Assembly: GCA_047495785.1 (NCBI GenBank)
Contig: JBLDXI010000033.1
Coordinates: forward strand, 2,480,001 to 2,544,000
Length of the DNA stretch: 64,000 nucleotides
Source: Lepidodermella squamata
Lineage: Eukaryota; Gastrotricha
Direction: 5' to 3'
The translations under genes were made by a program, and so were the position numbers. The notes under the pieces are model-generated. The model made no database searches, was not told the DNA's origin, and saw only the letters and a program-made list of their open reading frames with translations. Shown here one piece after another: positions 13,011 to 24,394 of this stretch. How positions within the stretch are numbered: the first letter of the stretch is position 1; every line of letters starts with the position of its first letter.

Positions 13011-14960
13011 AGAGAGAATAACATGGCCGCTTCTTCACCATCATTTTTCTGCGACAAATCTAAAAGAGTGCTATAATTGCTTATATTTTTCGTGGCTTTA
13101 ACATGCTTGTCCCAGCAACGTCTCAACGAGGATGATCGCCGCTATAAAAACTACCAAAAATTTCTACGCAACCGGTGAAACCGAGATAACAATACGAAAA
13201 ATAATTGAAAAAAAAACAAATGTGGGCTCTGATTGTATAACTTCAATCCTTATAAAAACGCAAATACCCTCAAAACATCATCAAAATTTTTAAAATTTTA
13301 AAGATGGGCCGACGCAAGTGCAATTTGTAAAAAGAAACATCCTATTTATTATGTTTGCCTGCTCGTTATCTTCTTCTAATGGCTGTGCCAGCGAGACAGA
13401 CACCCCAATGCTGTCTTGACTGTATTAAAATTCTAGAAAATGTTAACGAAATAATCGAATATTTATCAAATATTTATACAAAAAAATGACCTGAATAACT
13501 GGAATTATATATGACATGATCTTGATTTATTATTTGTACGATGAAATCTAAAGATAAGATGGAGATTTTTCTATGAATAAAAAGCGATGATACTTCAGGA
13601 GCCGCTGCTTGTTATTTTTTTGAAAACCAGTCAACTTTATGTTATGAATTGGAGTGCGAAAACGAAAAGGTATTATCAAGATATCTTTTTGGCAATCAAA
13701 CTCGTTTTCGCTGATTCCACATTCAGCAGCTATTAGGACAGCAACTTTCGCCTCTATTCGAATATTTTTTTCATTATTTTCAATTCAGGTTTTGCAATAG
13801 ATGAAAGGAAGGCTCGTTTTAATCCGCAGTCTACATTTTGTCCGGAGAATTGTTAGATATAACTTCAATTTGGTGTTTGAGTTTGTAAAGTTTTGTCTCA
13901 TAATTATTCAATTTAATTGGAAAAGAAGATTAAAAAGGACGTAGTGCGACATTTCAGCCAACGACAACTCATCCACGACAACTTAGCCACGACATATCAG
14001 CTAACGATAACTCAGCCAAATATTTTTAATATATTTAAAACGAAATTTCAGCCAAAACTCAGCCAAAATTAATTAATGTCATAAAAATGGGCAATTAATT
14101 GCGTAATATCTATCAAATGGTTCGAGAGGGTGTCTAGGAACGATCAGACACCGCGGACTGGACCGAACATCAGAATACTTGGTCGACTACATGTGCCTCG
14201 TCTGCGACCACGACTTCGCCCGCGTCCTTGTTCGGCCCAGTCCGCCGGGACTTCGATCGTTCCCATCGATTTTCATCTGGGAATCCTACGTTGCTCCGAA
14301 TTCTTGGAGCAAAATTGGGCACATTTTGGGTTTCGCAATATGCAAATTTGTTTCCGCAACCGAAAATCAGGTTCCGCTCAGGTTCTGCTAAAGGATATTC
14401 CGTAATTCTAGCCACTCTGGTTACCCTATCGAAGATGGTCTCTTGCAAAAGATTTCTCTCTTTTGCGTGTTCGATGGCCTATGTCACATAACATAACCCT
14501 AGCGAATCTCGGGCCAGTGACATACGTTTTGCGCTCAGGATCCCTTGGCTTATTGGATGTGACCTCGAGCTTCTGGCACGGATGCGAGCTTTCTGTGACT
14601 AAATGAATTGGTTATTGAACTGCTTGTGCTATTCGCCAGTTTCAGGATGACAGCAATTAGTGATTATAAACATGGAATATACAAAAATGCCGTCGTTTAT
14701 CGTTTTATTCGTCATCAGAATTCAGCTTTTTCAGCATTGAACAAAATTTGAAGCAATCAGGTTTGGAGAGGCGTTATAGACAATAGGAGTTTGTTTTTTG
14801 TTACTGTTTTCTGTATAATTTTGATTCATTCATCGCATATTTCAAAGACGATTGTTTCTCGAATAAACCGTGCGTGATGTGTGTACAAAATATTTCGCCG
14901 CAAACGAAAAGGTATAAAACGAAGAACCTGTGTTGTAGCTTTGACTGGAAATGCATTTTG
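13011..14960. other. intergenic between convergent genes
   Basis: This AT-rich stretch separates the convergent genes at 7816-13010 (+) and 14961-17141 (-). A degenerate tandem repeat of about 15-16 bp (CAGCCAACGACAACT and variants) lies at about 13953-14060. A foldback lies at 14137-14262. TTTATT at 14704-14709 reads AATAAA on the minus strand, about 250 nt beyond the LRR gene's stop, and is a candidate poly(A) signal. Overlapping frames on both strands at 14130-14491 are not supported as genes. Confidence 0.5.
14137..14262. repeat. imperfect foldback (about 32-bp arms)
   Basis: The left arm (14137-14168, GGAACGATC...GGACTGGACCGAAC) is an imperfect reverse complement of the right arm (14230-14262, GTTCGGCCCAGTCC...GATCGTTCC), with about 60 bp between them. 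It could be a remnant of a small inverted-repeat element or a structured transcript. No target duplication was recognised. Confidence 0.5.
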
Positions 14961-17141
14961 CTAGCAATTGAAGCCTTTTTTGTGATAAAACGCCAAAGGA
15001 GCACCTGCTGGTCGGGGCATTAATGTCAATCCGTAGTTTCCACTTGTTGTCAGATCAGAATCCGCCAAGATATCTAGAGGTCTGCCGCTGTTTAACGGAG
15101 CGTCGCCTTCGCAACCGAAGCGATGGTTCAATTCAACCATTACAGACGATAAGAAGGAAGGATTTTCTTCAAGATCGCAGACACGCACTGATCTGTTCCT
15201 CCTGCCACTTTCGCTGCTCGCGCTCGACGATGACGTTTGGATGAAAGGTTCGTAGTGCTCGCGAAGCAGAGCCAGCTCTCCCTCAGGCGTTCGAGATCGT
15301 TTATCCGAGCTTCGCAGGTGGCAGCTATCGCCTGACGAAGTCGACGGCGAAGATTGACTCGTCATCGTGTGACCTTGTTCCGAACATTTCAAATTTTCTC
15401 TCGATTTGTTACGACGCCGCCTCATCATAGGTGAAAGCACGCAGAACATAGCAACGCCTATCAGCAACGCAACACAAACGGAAGCAGCTACAACAGGTAC
15501 GACAAGCAATGCCGTGGAAGGTCCAGTGTTCGCCTTCTCAGTTGTCACATCGACCTTCCTAACCTTTGGAGTAGTCGGAACTATCTTAGGCGCAGGTGAT
15601 TTCATCAGCGGCGGTGTAACAGTGCGACTAATTTTCGTCGCTTGTTCAAACGAAAGCAAAATCGTCATCGGCTCTGCTTTTGAAGCAGCAGCCGTTGTAG
15701 CATTACGATAAATTCTGGCAGTAGTTGTTTCATCTGAAATCGCCTTGCCTTTGATTACGAACCGAATGTTATCGACAGCTGAGGTAGCTCTGGCCGTTGA
15801 TACTGTTGCTGTAGTAAACGGCCTCGTTGTCCTAATCGTGTAGGTAGCAGGTCTTGAGGTCGACTTCGTAATTGAGGTAGTTGGCTTGGTTGTCGTTTGA
15901 GTGGTGCTAGTTGTAGTAGTTGGAACTGTCGTGGTTGTCGACGTTGTTGAGCTTGACGTAGTTGAGCTAGTTGTGGTGCTTGGTGTAGTAGTCGTCGAAG
16001 TGCTAGTCGTCGTCGTCGTGCTTGTAGTGGTACTGGTGCTAGTACTAGTTGAGGTAGACGTCGATGTAGAGGTTGGTTTTGTCTTGAGACCCGGCGAAAA
16101 CTCATCCTCTGGCACCTCTCGGAAATGACGGCCAGCTAATTTAGGCGGAGACGAGCAGTAAAGATCGTCCGATGATTCAAGCCTAAATAACTCAGTCCTC
16201 CGATCATACAATTTTTTCAGCCATAGCAAAGCTGGACCGCTAAAACAAAGAATTGTTAGACTTCAAAAATCTAATAAAATGTCTGAGTAACTTACCAATG
16301 CCACGGGTTGTGAGATAGTTTAACATATTCCATTCCGCCCAGGTATTGTTCTAGGCCGACGTGAATTACTTTGAGCTTATTACCCTCGATCTCAATCGAG
16401 CGAAGTTGCTTGACGAGAGGGCCTATCCTTTCAGCAGTCAGCATGGTCAAATTTGCGTAGTTTATCGCCAGTCTTTCCGTAGTCATCGATTCGAAGAAAT
16501 GCCGATCGATATTGAAGCCAAAATTGTTCCCGCTCAGATCTAACACTTCAAGCTTCAGTCCAGCTAAAGCTCCAGGCCGTAAATTTGTCAATCGTAACGA
16601 ACGTAAGCTCAGTGTTCTGAGCGCACTCAAGCGTGAAAAGGTCATCGGCTCGATGTCATCAATATTCGAAGCTTCGACGGCCAAGTACCGCAGCGAAGCC
16701 GTAACGCCGGTGTCATAGAATGACGACTGGCGTAAAGTTGATTGCGCAAAGGTGTTGTTGTACAAGACTAGCCATGTTACTTCACTCGAGGGATATGCAG
16801 CAGTTACGTGGAGTAAAACAGTTCCGATGTCGACAAAATTAGTATTAGCGCACTGTGAAATAATTGTTAAGGAGGAGAGTAGGTGAGGTGTTCTCGAAAT
16901 TTACCTGAACCAACAACCCTGCGCTGTCGCCCTGTGAAAGATCGGCCGAGATGCATTGGCAACCAGTTGGACACCCTACGGTAGGTTTCGGGATATTTAT
17001 CGACCTCAGTGGGGTTGACGAGTGAGCTTTACGCTTCTTTGTCAAAGCAAATGGTTTCCGCTTGTTGGCGTCAACCAGCAACGAGCCGATCAAGCTGAGG
17101 GCAACGATGATTAGAATCGTTGTCAGCCCAAAGTTGGCCAT
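14961..17141 (-). CDS. leucine-rich-repeat, mucin-stalk, single-pass membrane protein
   Basis: Three exons: 17141-16905, 16852-16296, 16239-14961 (2,073 nt, 690 aa; phases 0 and 2 agree). The ATG at 17141 opens a hydrophobic signal segment (MANFGLTTILIIVALSLIG). A Cys motif CPTGCQC follows at about residue 57, typical of an LRR N-terminal cap, then about five leucine-rich repeats (for example LEVLDLSGNNF) and a C-terminal cap at NPWHCGPALLWL, completed only by splicing at 16296/16239. Residues about 320-440 are nearly all Ser/Thr, an expected O-glycosylated stalk. One membrane segment lies at about 505-530, followed by RRRR and a roughly 160-residue Ser-rich cytoplasmic tail. It is probably a cell-surface adhesion or recognition receptor; the ligand is unknown. 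An acceptor-like TTTAG lies 21 nt before the ATG. Confidence 0.88.
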
Positions 17142-20100
17142 TATCAAGTCATCATGCCCGGTCTAAACACGTCTAAATAAAGAAGTTATAAGCCTAAGCC
17201 GTTGTATCGCTACAAAGTGTTACTACAACGAATTATCGATAATATATTATGTAGTCATTTATCTTTCGACACAAGCCCGCTCTCGCGCATTAGTAAACAA
17301 TATGTGTACAACAACTCGTGGATTGTTTATAAATAACGAGCCATAATTTCAAGTGCGCTGCAGTGGTGTTGGCCCGTGCAATTCGGCGTTAAAACACATG
17401 TAGTAAGGCGCCGAGTCAAGAAGCATCAAACGCGCGCAATAAACGCGTCCTTGTCGCGCACAGCTGACCCCGCAATAAACGCGCTACTGGCGCGCGCGCC
17501 TGCGATAAGGCCATGTAAATGAGCCAGAACATAACTCCGGCCGAATTTAAAGCCGCGCGTACCTGATACAGGTGCGAAGCCCAGCTTAATAATAAAATAA
17601 CCGATTAGTTTTTTAACGCGATAAAATATCGCGGGAAAAACAAACAAATTAATAGCTATATCGCAACTGCACCCGGGTATCATCACGTCCGGGCCGGAGA
17701 AGAATATTTTATACAATCTAGCGAGATGATGATAAAAACCTCGACTTCTATTACCTGCGATATTATTATTTTATCATCTCATCGCGCGCTCTTTTTCGCG
17801 CAGAGAGGCGCGCCTTTTTGAATGAGTGGTGGTGAAAAATACTGCGTTTATTAAAAGCTATATAGACTTCTTTTCAGCAGTGGCCTGTGGTCATCGCGGG
17901 CGGGGGGTGTGTATTGCGCTTGATTTTGTTTTGTTGCGCTTCAGTACTTTCGTTTAATGAAAATCGTACCCGGGGATAGAGCAATAAATTACTACTACAA
18001 ACGATAATAAGTAAATGATTTAGCTCATCGGTCAAAAAATGCATAAACAAAATAGCGCTCGCAGGTATAGATTTCAACGATATTGTTATATACCGACTAT
18101 ATAATTGTTTATTGCCGCGATATACTCGCCGAGGCGAGAATAATTTTGCCGTGTTTATCTTTGGCAGGAAAAATTACCCAAGCGCATACCTGATTTATCA
18201 ATAGATTAAAATAATACCCTATATATACGATTTCAAGTTGTGAATGGTGATCGGTGTTATATTTCGAGATTAAGGCGGCGAAAAAGTGCGCCACCGCAGT
18301 TCATGCGCGCAATGCGGCCGCGTGGCGTCGAGAAAGCGACGCGCCGGAAATATAGAAATGCCATAAGATGATGAGCACACACGCGCACACCTTTGACGTT
18401 TTTGCAGCAGTGGGCGCGGCTACTGACACGCATGTGTTATCTATCCGGTGGTGTATCATCCACCTTAAAGCCGCATGCGATATTATTTATTCGCGCTGCT
18501 ACTTGTTATAATATATCATTTGGGCGCGACGTCGCGCGTCACGGTGTTACTACGTCGGAAGTGTGTTTAAGCCTTTATGCTGAAGCGCGATGGTGGTAAC
18601 AACACGGCCGAATGCCGAGAGTGGGAGCGACGCAACATTCCTCTCTTGAAAAATCTTCCTTTTATAACACTACTGCACTGCCTCTACCTGCTTCTGGTCA
18701 AGCAGCCGATTTCTAAATACACGTGCGTAATTACACGGCCATGTCTTGTCGTCGTAAAAAGCCGGCCGCTAATGGTGAGGCCAATTATTTCGAGGCCAGC
18801 ACGGCGCCGGCAATAAAACGGACCTGTCACCGGGGCACAATGTAGCGATGAAAGAACTACGATCCACGTATGTATCTCTCAAAAAGCATCGCTATATACG
18901 TCAAGAGTGGCACGCGCTAATGACAGCAACGGGTTTGTTTTTCGGGCACACGCGCGCGCCTACAGTATCAAACTGGTTCGAAAAACTGGCGAGTATATAA
19001 CGCCAAGTTTTTGATTGCCATTTAATAGCACTTCCTTATTGTTATATAATAAAAATGATGAAAGATGAAAGTATCATTCAGTCACCGCAAAAACACGAGT
19101 TGACACGCCATATTATTTTTGTTGTTGGCGATGTTTGTCGAGGGCGGATTTTCAGCGCGGAAAAATGCGAACATATGTCATCAAATAATGAAAAGCCGCG
19201 TATATCATGATGTATCGACTTTGCTGCGAAATACCCGAAAAGCCAAGTACCTATAATGCTTTGTTTACGATTTTTGTTGTCTTGGTTTCGCCTTCCATAT
19301 ATATGCCCAGATGTAGTAAATAGTAATTAAGAACGGTCGCGCTTTTTGTTGACGCGGCTCGGTACTCGAAAGATATCCGATATATACCAAACAAATTCTT
19401 CCGTCATGGTGTTTTATTATCAATATAAAACAAATTAATAAGGGGGTTGGAAATTCGCCTATAGCTCTATATTTTTTGAGATATGAAAGAATTCAGCCAG
19501 GCAAGCCTGGCCACTGTTTGCTTATCACCTTTTTTAGGTTTCGCTGGTGCGCGACGGTGTTGTTTTTATGCCTACTTTAATTTGCACCTCATCAATAGCT
19601 ACTGGTATATTACAGCAGGAAGTTCCTGATGGGCGAGCTCTTATCCCGACAGCGGACAATTGAGCTATGTAGTTTATCTATATAGCGTATGCTGATAATT
19701 CTGGAAATAAATTGGTTTTCGTCAACGGAATTCAGCGGCACCCGAACCCATCGGTGCATTATTCAAAATATGACTAATAAGTAACAATTCAATCGATCAA
19801 AACGATGCGAATCCGTTAGATATCTATTGTCCTGCCAATTTGAAACACAACTTGGCTGATTTTATAACTCCAGTCACACTGAACTTTAATCATTATTTTG
19901 AACCAAACTTCCAGAGTTTAGGGTACGCTAACAGAGAATCAAAATTGGACGAAGTTTTATTAACCTTAAAACGCTCAAAATAAGTCACACCTGTTTACAA
20001 TTCATGTCGCCCGAGTGTTCAGGCTCGACGCTTTGTTGAGCAAATTCATGTATCTTTCCACCGTGAAATGAAGTGTTTCTCTAATTCCGATACGACTTCC

Positions 20101-20740
20101 AGCGCTACCCCGCAAGAGGTTTATAAATCGATCACGTGACACGAAAAAACGTTATCATTGCGTCGAGATACTCTCACGATATTGATCGATCACTAGCATT
20201 GCTGAAAATGTGAAAAAATCAGCTTGATCGAATTTCAAACATGCCAAGCTGCGGAAAAGTGCTACCTGAAAGACGCCGTAGTTAAAACAACGGTCTGTTT
20301 TACGGTGAAAGTGCTATTATCTAATATTCGACCAATTTTGACGCAATTTTGACCCAATCGTTGTCAAATTTTACCTGTTGAATTCGTCTGCGTTTCTTAT
20401 ATCCGCGTATTTGCTCCTAAATTTCCAGTTACACATTTCGAAGGGCGCCAGAATTCAGGTACCTAATAAAATCGATTAATGAACTTCAGCATCGACGCTG
20501 TTTGTCCCTTGTTATCAGTTCACAATGTTGACTCCGAATTAACACAAACCACTCAACACACCTAGATGAACTATGCTAATCTATAATAATGCACGTGTTA
20601 GATATGCGCATTGTTGGATGACCTAGAAAATCCATTATGTCCCCGTGAATAAGGCCAACACACAGCTATAAAAACACCGCAACAATACGCCTGTAAAACT
20701 TTATATACAAGTATCTAATAAGCACTCATTCATTCCAATA
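17142..20740. other. CpG-rich divergent intergenic region
   Basis: This region separates the divergent LRR gene (-) and lipocalin gene (+), so it should hold both promoters. Between about 17370 and 19000 it is unusually rich in CGCG/GCGCGC runs set in AT-rich DNA. No frame here has a signal peptide, domain or convincing splice signals. A TATA box candidate sits just before the lipocalin. Regulatory content cannot be resolved by eye. Confidence 0.4.
20667..20674 (+). promoter_or_regulatory. candidate TATA box of the lipocalin gene
   Basis: TATAAAAA lies 67 nt upstream of the lipocalin ATG. A start about 30 nt downstream would leave a 5' UTR of roughly 40 nt. A second TATATAC lies at about 20701. 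Position and match are the only evidence. Confidence 0.4.
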
Positions 20741-21384
20741 ATGTTCATGAAAACGACTTCGTTTTTCTTTCTGGGGGTCTTGCCTTTGATTGGTTAGTTT
20801 CAATTTTCGATGCAGCTAATGTGACTTAATGATTTTTCTACTTATATATAGCCGTCGCGTGGCCTGTCAAGGAATCATCACCGATTCCACTGCAGCCTGA
20901 TTTCAAATTCAACAAATTTGCCGGTAAATGGTTTGACATTTACCGCTCCCCCGGCATGAGCGTCTGGGAAAAGGGCACGGATAACAACTTTGTCTTCTCC
21001 CTTCGCGACGACGGCAAAATCAACTTCCAGTACTCAGACTGGCGCGACGGGCAATGGTACGTGTCAGATACACCCTACGCGTGGACGCCTGACGTCAAAG
21101 AGCCAGCAGCCTGGCTGGTGAAATTCTCGTGGTTCATGCCTGCTGCTGACTTCAGAATCTTGTACACCGACTACGATGACGTAGCCGTCATTTACGGCGA
21201 GCAGACCATTTTCGGCTACCGCATTGGCCGTTACGCTTGGATTTTCGGCCGTAACAACAAGATCAGCCAGAAAACTGAGGACTACGTGTTCAAACTGCTA
21301 AACGAGCGTACGGGCATGCAGAAAAGTGAGCTTATAAAATCAACCCAAGGCGTCGCTCCGTCCTCATCGATGAGGCAAAACTGA
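20741..21384 (+). CDS. secreted lipocalin (apolipoprotein D-like)
   Basis: Two exons, 20741-20792 and 20852-21384, with a 59-bp phase-1 intron, encode 194 aa. Exon 1 encodes the start of a signal peptide (MFMKTTSFFFLGVLPLIG), which runs into exon 2. The first lipocalin motif is clear (FAGKWFDIYRSPG, the G-x-W motif of strand A). The second is also present (LYTDYDDVAVIYG, matching TDYxxY between strands F and G). The length matches the family. Lipocalins carry small hydrophobic ligands such as lipids, retinoids or pigments in a beta-barrel; the ligand here cannot be predicted. The C-terminus is polar, without an anchor. A candidate TATA box lies upstream and an AATAAA follows 24 nt after the stop. 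Coding GC is well above the surrounding DNA. Confidence 0.93.
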
Positions 21385-21407
21385 TTTCATGAAAATTGAT
21401 TACACTC

Positions 21408-21413
21408 AATAAA
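21408..21413 (+). terminator. poly(A) signal of the lipocalin gene
   Basis: A canonical AATAAA lies 24 nt after the lipocalin stop codon, with a T-rich stretch about 15 nt further on. Confidence 0.7.
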
Positions 21414-21653
21414 CTAATCACATTATTCGTTCTTGTTTCTTACCATCGGGATTTAGTGTGGCTGACTCAAGCCTATCGAGAAGTACTGACATTTATAGGT
21501 AGCAAAGATGAGTGTTTGGAAACGTAGGTACACCAGATCTGAAAGCAGCTTGTGAACTTGGACAGTTTACCACAGCTTCACCGTGAAAATTTATCATATC
21601 AATAACTCACGGAGGGCCTGAGTTTCTTGCGCAGTTAGCATTGAAGCTTCATT

Positions 21654-21805
21654 TCTCTATTCTCTATTCTCTATTCTCTATTCTCTATTCTCTATTCTCT
21701 ATTCTCTATTCTCTATTCTCTATTCTCTATTCTCTATTCTCTATTCTCTATTCTCTATTCTCTATTCTCTATTCTCTATTCTCTATTCTCTATTCTCTAT
21801 TCTCT
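21654..21805. repeat. heptamer microsatellite (TCTCTAT), about 21.7 copies
   Basis: An uninterrupted run of TCTCTAT with period 7 spans about 152 bp and shows no visible variation. It sits about 240 bp beyond the lipocalin poly(A) signal. One strand is pure pyrimidine apart from the single A per unit. Confidence 0.95.
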
Positions 21806-21897
21806 GATTTCGCGTAGTGATGATACGCAGTCCACGAGAGATTGAGCATGTATTGGTCATATTATTAGGGTCAATCCTGACATAATACTATGCAGAA

Positions 21898-21965
21898 TCG
21901 TTATAACGAACTTCGCTTATATAACGAATATTTTTTACTGGCATTGTAGGGGTTCGTTATAACGA
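21898..21965. mobile_element. 68-bp palindromic TIR element
   Basis: TCGTTATAACGAAC at 21898-21911 is matched by its exact reverse complement GTTCGTTATAACGA at 21952-21965, a perfect 14-bp inverted pair around a 40-bp AT-rich core. Each arm contains the self-complementary CGTTATAACG. It is probably a miniature TIR element or remnant. A target duplication was not identified. Confidence 0.6.
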
Positions 21966-21987
21966 TTTCGCACTGTATGATAAAATA

Positions 21988-22603
21988 CCGTATTTCTCGA
22001 AAATATACGACACGCACCTGTAATATATATCCCCGCTCCCTAATACAACCCGACGAAAAAATCGTTTGTTCATATTTAACCCAGGCCTCGAAATTGTACC
22101 ACAGCTATTTTAATTTGGGCGAAGCATGCGTTGGAACAAAAGAAAAGCCTTATTAATGACGCATTATCGTAATCAGTGATTAGCTATCGCGTAAGCAGCT
22201 TCGCAACGTCTGATCTTGGCACCATTCATAAGCCAGCAGAAAATGCCCATTCAGCATTCACTAGCTGAGACACAGAGTTTTATTTTAACATTTTCATATC
22301 CTTCTTAATCGTTTTAACCTTCTGGAATCGATGATGGCTGGCTCTCCTGATCGTCTTCAAGATTCCGTCCAGGTGTCCGAAGAAGACAAGCGAAAGCGGC
22401 ACCGCAAGTATTCCCTCGCATTTTCACTGAATCGACAAATAAAACAATCTAAAAACGTCGTCTTAATACGAATTGCTCGCGGCTTTTTGTGATGATTCGC
22501 AATTAAACAGCACACCCGTATATATCCCCACTCCCTAATACAACCCGAATCAAAAATCATTTGTTCATAAATATAGCCCGCGGTAAATTTTCGAGAAATA
22601 CGG
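21988..22603. mobile_element. MITE-like element, TA-flanked (Tc1/mariner type termini)
   Basis: The element starts with CCGTATTTCTCGAAAAT (21988) and ends with its inverse ATTTTCGAGAAATACGG (ending 22603). It is flanked by TA on both sides (21986-21987 and 22604-22605), the target duplication of Tc1/mariner-like transposons. It is 616 bp with no transposase frame, so it is non-autonomous. Near each end, a segment containing CTCCCTAATACAACCCGA occurs in the same, not inverted, orientation (about 22037 and 22529), followed by related TTTGTTCATA motifs. Frames inside are not genes. Confidence 0.75.
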
Positions 22604-22669
22604 TATTCGACATTGCCCTTAAGTTCGAAAAGTGCGGTAAAACGTAAAACCTGAGATTTCATATACGGT

Positions 22670-23983
22670 CAGTGTTGGGGATTTGATTTGAAATCAAAAT
22701 CGAAATCAAATCTCTCTTCCTCTAAAATCATTTCATGATCCCAAAATCAAATCTCAAAACACTGAAATCAAATCCCAAAATCGTAGAAATCTCTGGAAAT
22801 CCCAAAAACGCTGGGAAAACATGTCCATACCCGAATCTTGGACCATCGTTATCAGGTTTTTACTTGGATCATTGATAATTACTCACATTACATCACTTCT
22901 CACCGGAGCATGAGCAAAGTTTGAAGAAATTATGTCCATTTTGATGTCAAATAAGAAGTTTTTTGACCAGGATGGGTTTAACCCCATAAAACTGAAGTTT
23001 TTTAGTGGTAAATGGTGCTTTAATCGAGTAAATGGTGCTTTAATCAAGCTATGATTCATATTATTGACGATGTTTTTTTTGCATTTTTTTGCTGCGCTGC
23101 TCTTCGAGAAAATACGCTAAGTCAGAGATTTTAGCTGATAGCTGACAGTCACACACACACACTGATAGTACTTAGCCCCATTACCATGCGAGCGGAGCGA
23201 GCATGTGAGCCGGTCTTGGTAGTTTTTTGTGTTGCGTCATAAGTTCGGGCGGGAGAACATTTTATGATATCGAAATTTTTTTGATAGTTTTTGATTGAGG
23301 CCCCATGCTACGATGGGTTACGTTACTTCCTGGTCAATTATTTGCATATGCATACTTGCTTGTGTGCAAAAAAGCTGTGCGCGCGTGCAATTTGACAAAA
23401 AAAAACTAGCAACACGAGCTGGGAGCGATCTCTTAGCACTAAATTCGTTGCACTGTTATCGAGTTTTCGCAATAAAAACTGTTGTGCATATGCAAAACAG
23501 ACAGCGCGGCGATCCTCGCTTCACCCAAAGAGGTGGTTCCATGATTTTTTCCGGATTAGCTCATCTCGTCTAGCTCGTAGTTATGCCGCTTTTCCGCTTC
23601 AGAAGTATGGAACTTGCGTCGAAACCGCGCCCCGGCCCAGGCGGGCCCGGGAAACCGGCTTCGGGAGCCCTTTGCAAGGGTTCTCAGTTGTCTGGTTTTC
23701 CGGGTCGCCTGTGCCGGGGCGCTTTTCTGCACTAGTTTTGATTAAAACACCATTTACTATTTAGACTACCGGGGTATATGATTATCTCGGCAGTTAGCGC
23801 ATAAGGATCACTATTTTCCTCACGATGCTCATTGCCGTATTTGATTTTGAAATCCCTGAAATCAAGTTTTTTCGCGCCAATCAAATCTTTATTTTTTGAA
23901 ATCAATCCCTGAAATCAAATCACAGTCAAAAATGGTCTAAAATCGTGAAAATCAAAATCTGAAAAATCAAATCCCCAACACTG
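22670..23983. mobile_element. non-autonomous hAT-like transposon with perfect 8-bp TSD
   Basis: The left end CAGTGTTGGGGATTTGATTT (22670-22689) is matched exactly, inverted, at the right end (23964-23983). The 8-bp direct repeat TATACGGT lies immediately outside both ends (22662-22669 and 23984-23991). CAGTG-type termini with 8-bp duplications are typical of hAT elements. Just inside both ends are subterminal runs of AAATCAAATC-like motifs. The element is 1,314 bp and has no transposase; the 92-codon frame at 23295-23573 has no recognisable domain. A long GC-rich hairpin lies at 23627-23722. Confidence 0.88.
23627..23722. repeat. GC-rich long hairpin inside the hAT-like element
   Basis: The left arm 23627-23658 (GCGCCCCGGCCCAGG...) pairs with the right arm 23691-23722 (...CCTGTGCCGGGGCGC) with few mismatches. 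The roughly 30-nt loop contains a second short hairpin (GAGCCC / GGGTTC). Its GC content contrasts sharply with the AT-rich host element, suggesting a distinct origin or a structural role. Confidence 0.7.
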
Positions 23984-24394
23984 TATACGGTCCGCAAAAT
24001 ATGTCCGCAAAATAATACACACCCAAAAATAAAAAATGCGCACATCTGCGATCTTCATTCTCGACTCGATTTACAGTGTCAAAGTCCAACTATTTTTGCC
24101 GGGTGTGGTCGCGAGGTTGGGTCGGTGGGAGCGGTCGCGCTGGTGGTTAACAATAAATGGGGCTTGTTCGGTAAAGCTATAAGCATTCGTCGTGGTCGCG
24201 AAATCATGATCGTGGCGTAGCGGCTAAAGGGGTGATACTGCTAGGGAGAACGATGGTAACGAACGTACGTACCTGAAGTTGGCGGACCAATTACAGCGAA
24301 ATCTAGTATTTATCTGCTGAAACTCAACAAATTTGAAAAAGAAAAATGTAGTATAGGTATGGTATGTCGATTTTTGAAATTCATTAAAATTGTA

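Noticed and set aside
14130-14491. Three overlapping forward frames and one reverse frame
   Set aside because: All overlap a foldback repeat and differ in frame without any domain; most likely chance frames in repeat DNA.
15901-16128. Val-rich plus-strand frame
   Set aside because: It is the antisense reading of the LRR gene's Thr/Ser tract. The same explains the Val-rich frames at 55336-55530 and 56044-56331, antisense to the NIDO-mucin gene.
21654-21805. Heptamer array as a telomere-like repeat
   Set aside because: The unit TCTCTAT does not resemble known telomere repeats such as TTAGGC or TTAGG, and the array is short and interstitial; treated as an ordinary microsatellite.
23295-23573. 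92-codon frame inside the hAT-like element
   Set aside because: No hAT transposase motif or domain, and it does not start with a convincing context; the element looks non-autonomous.
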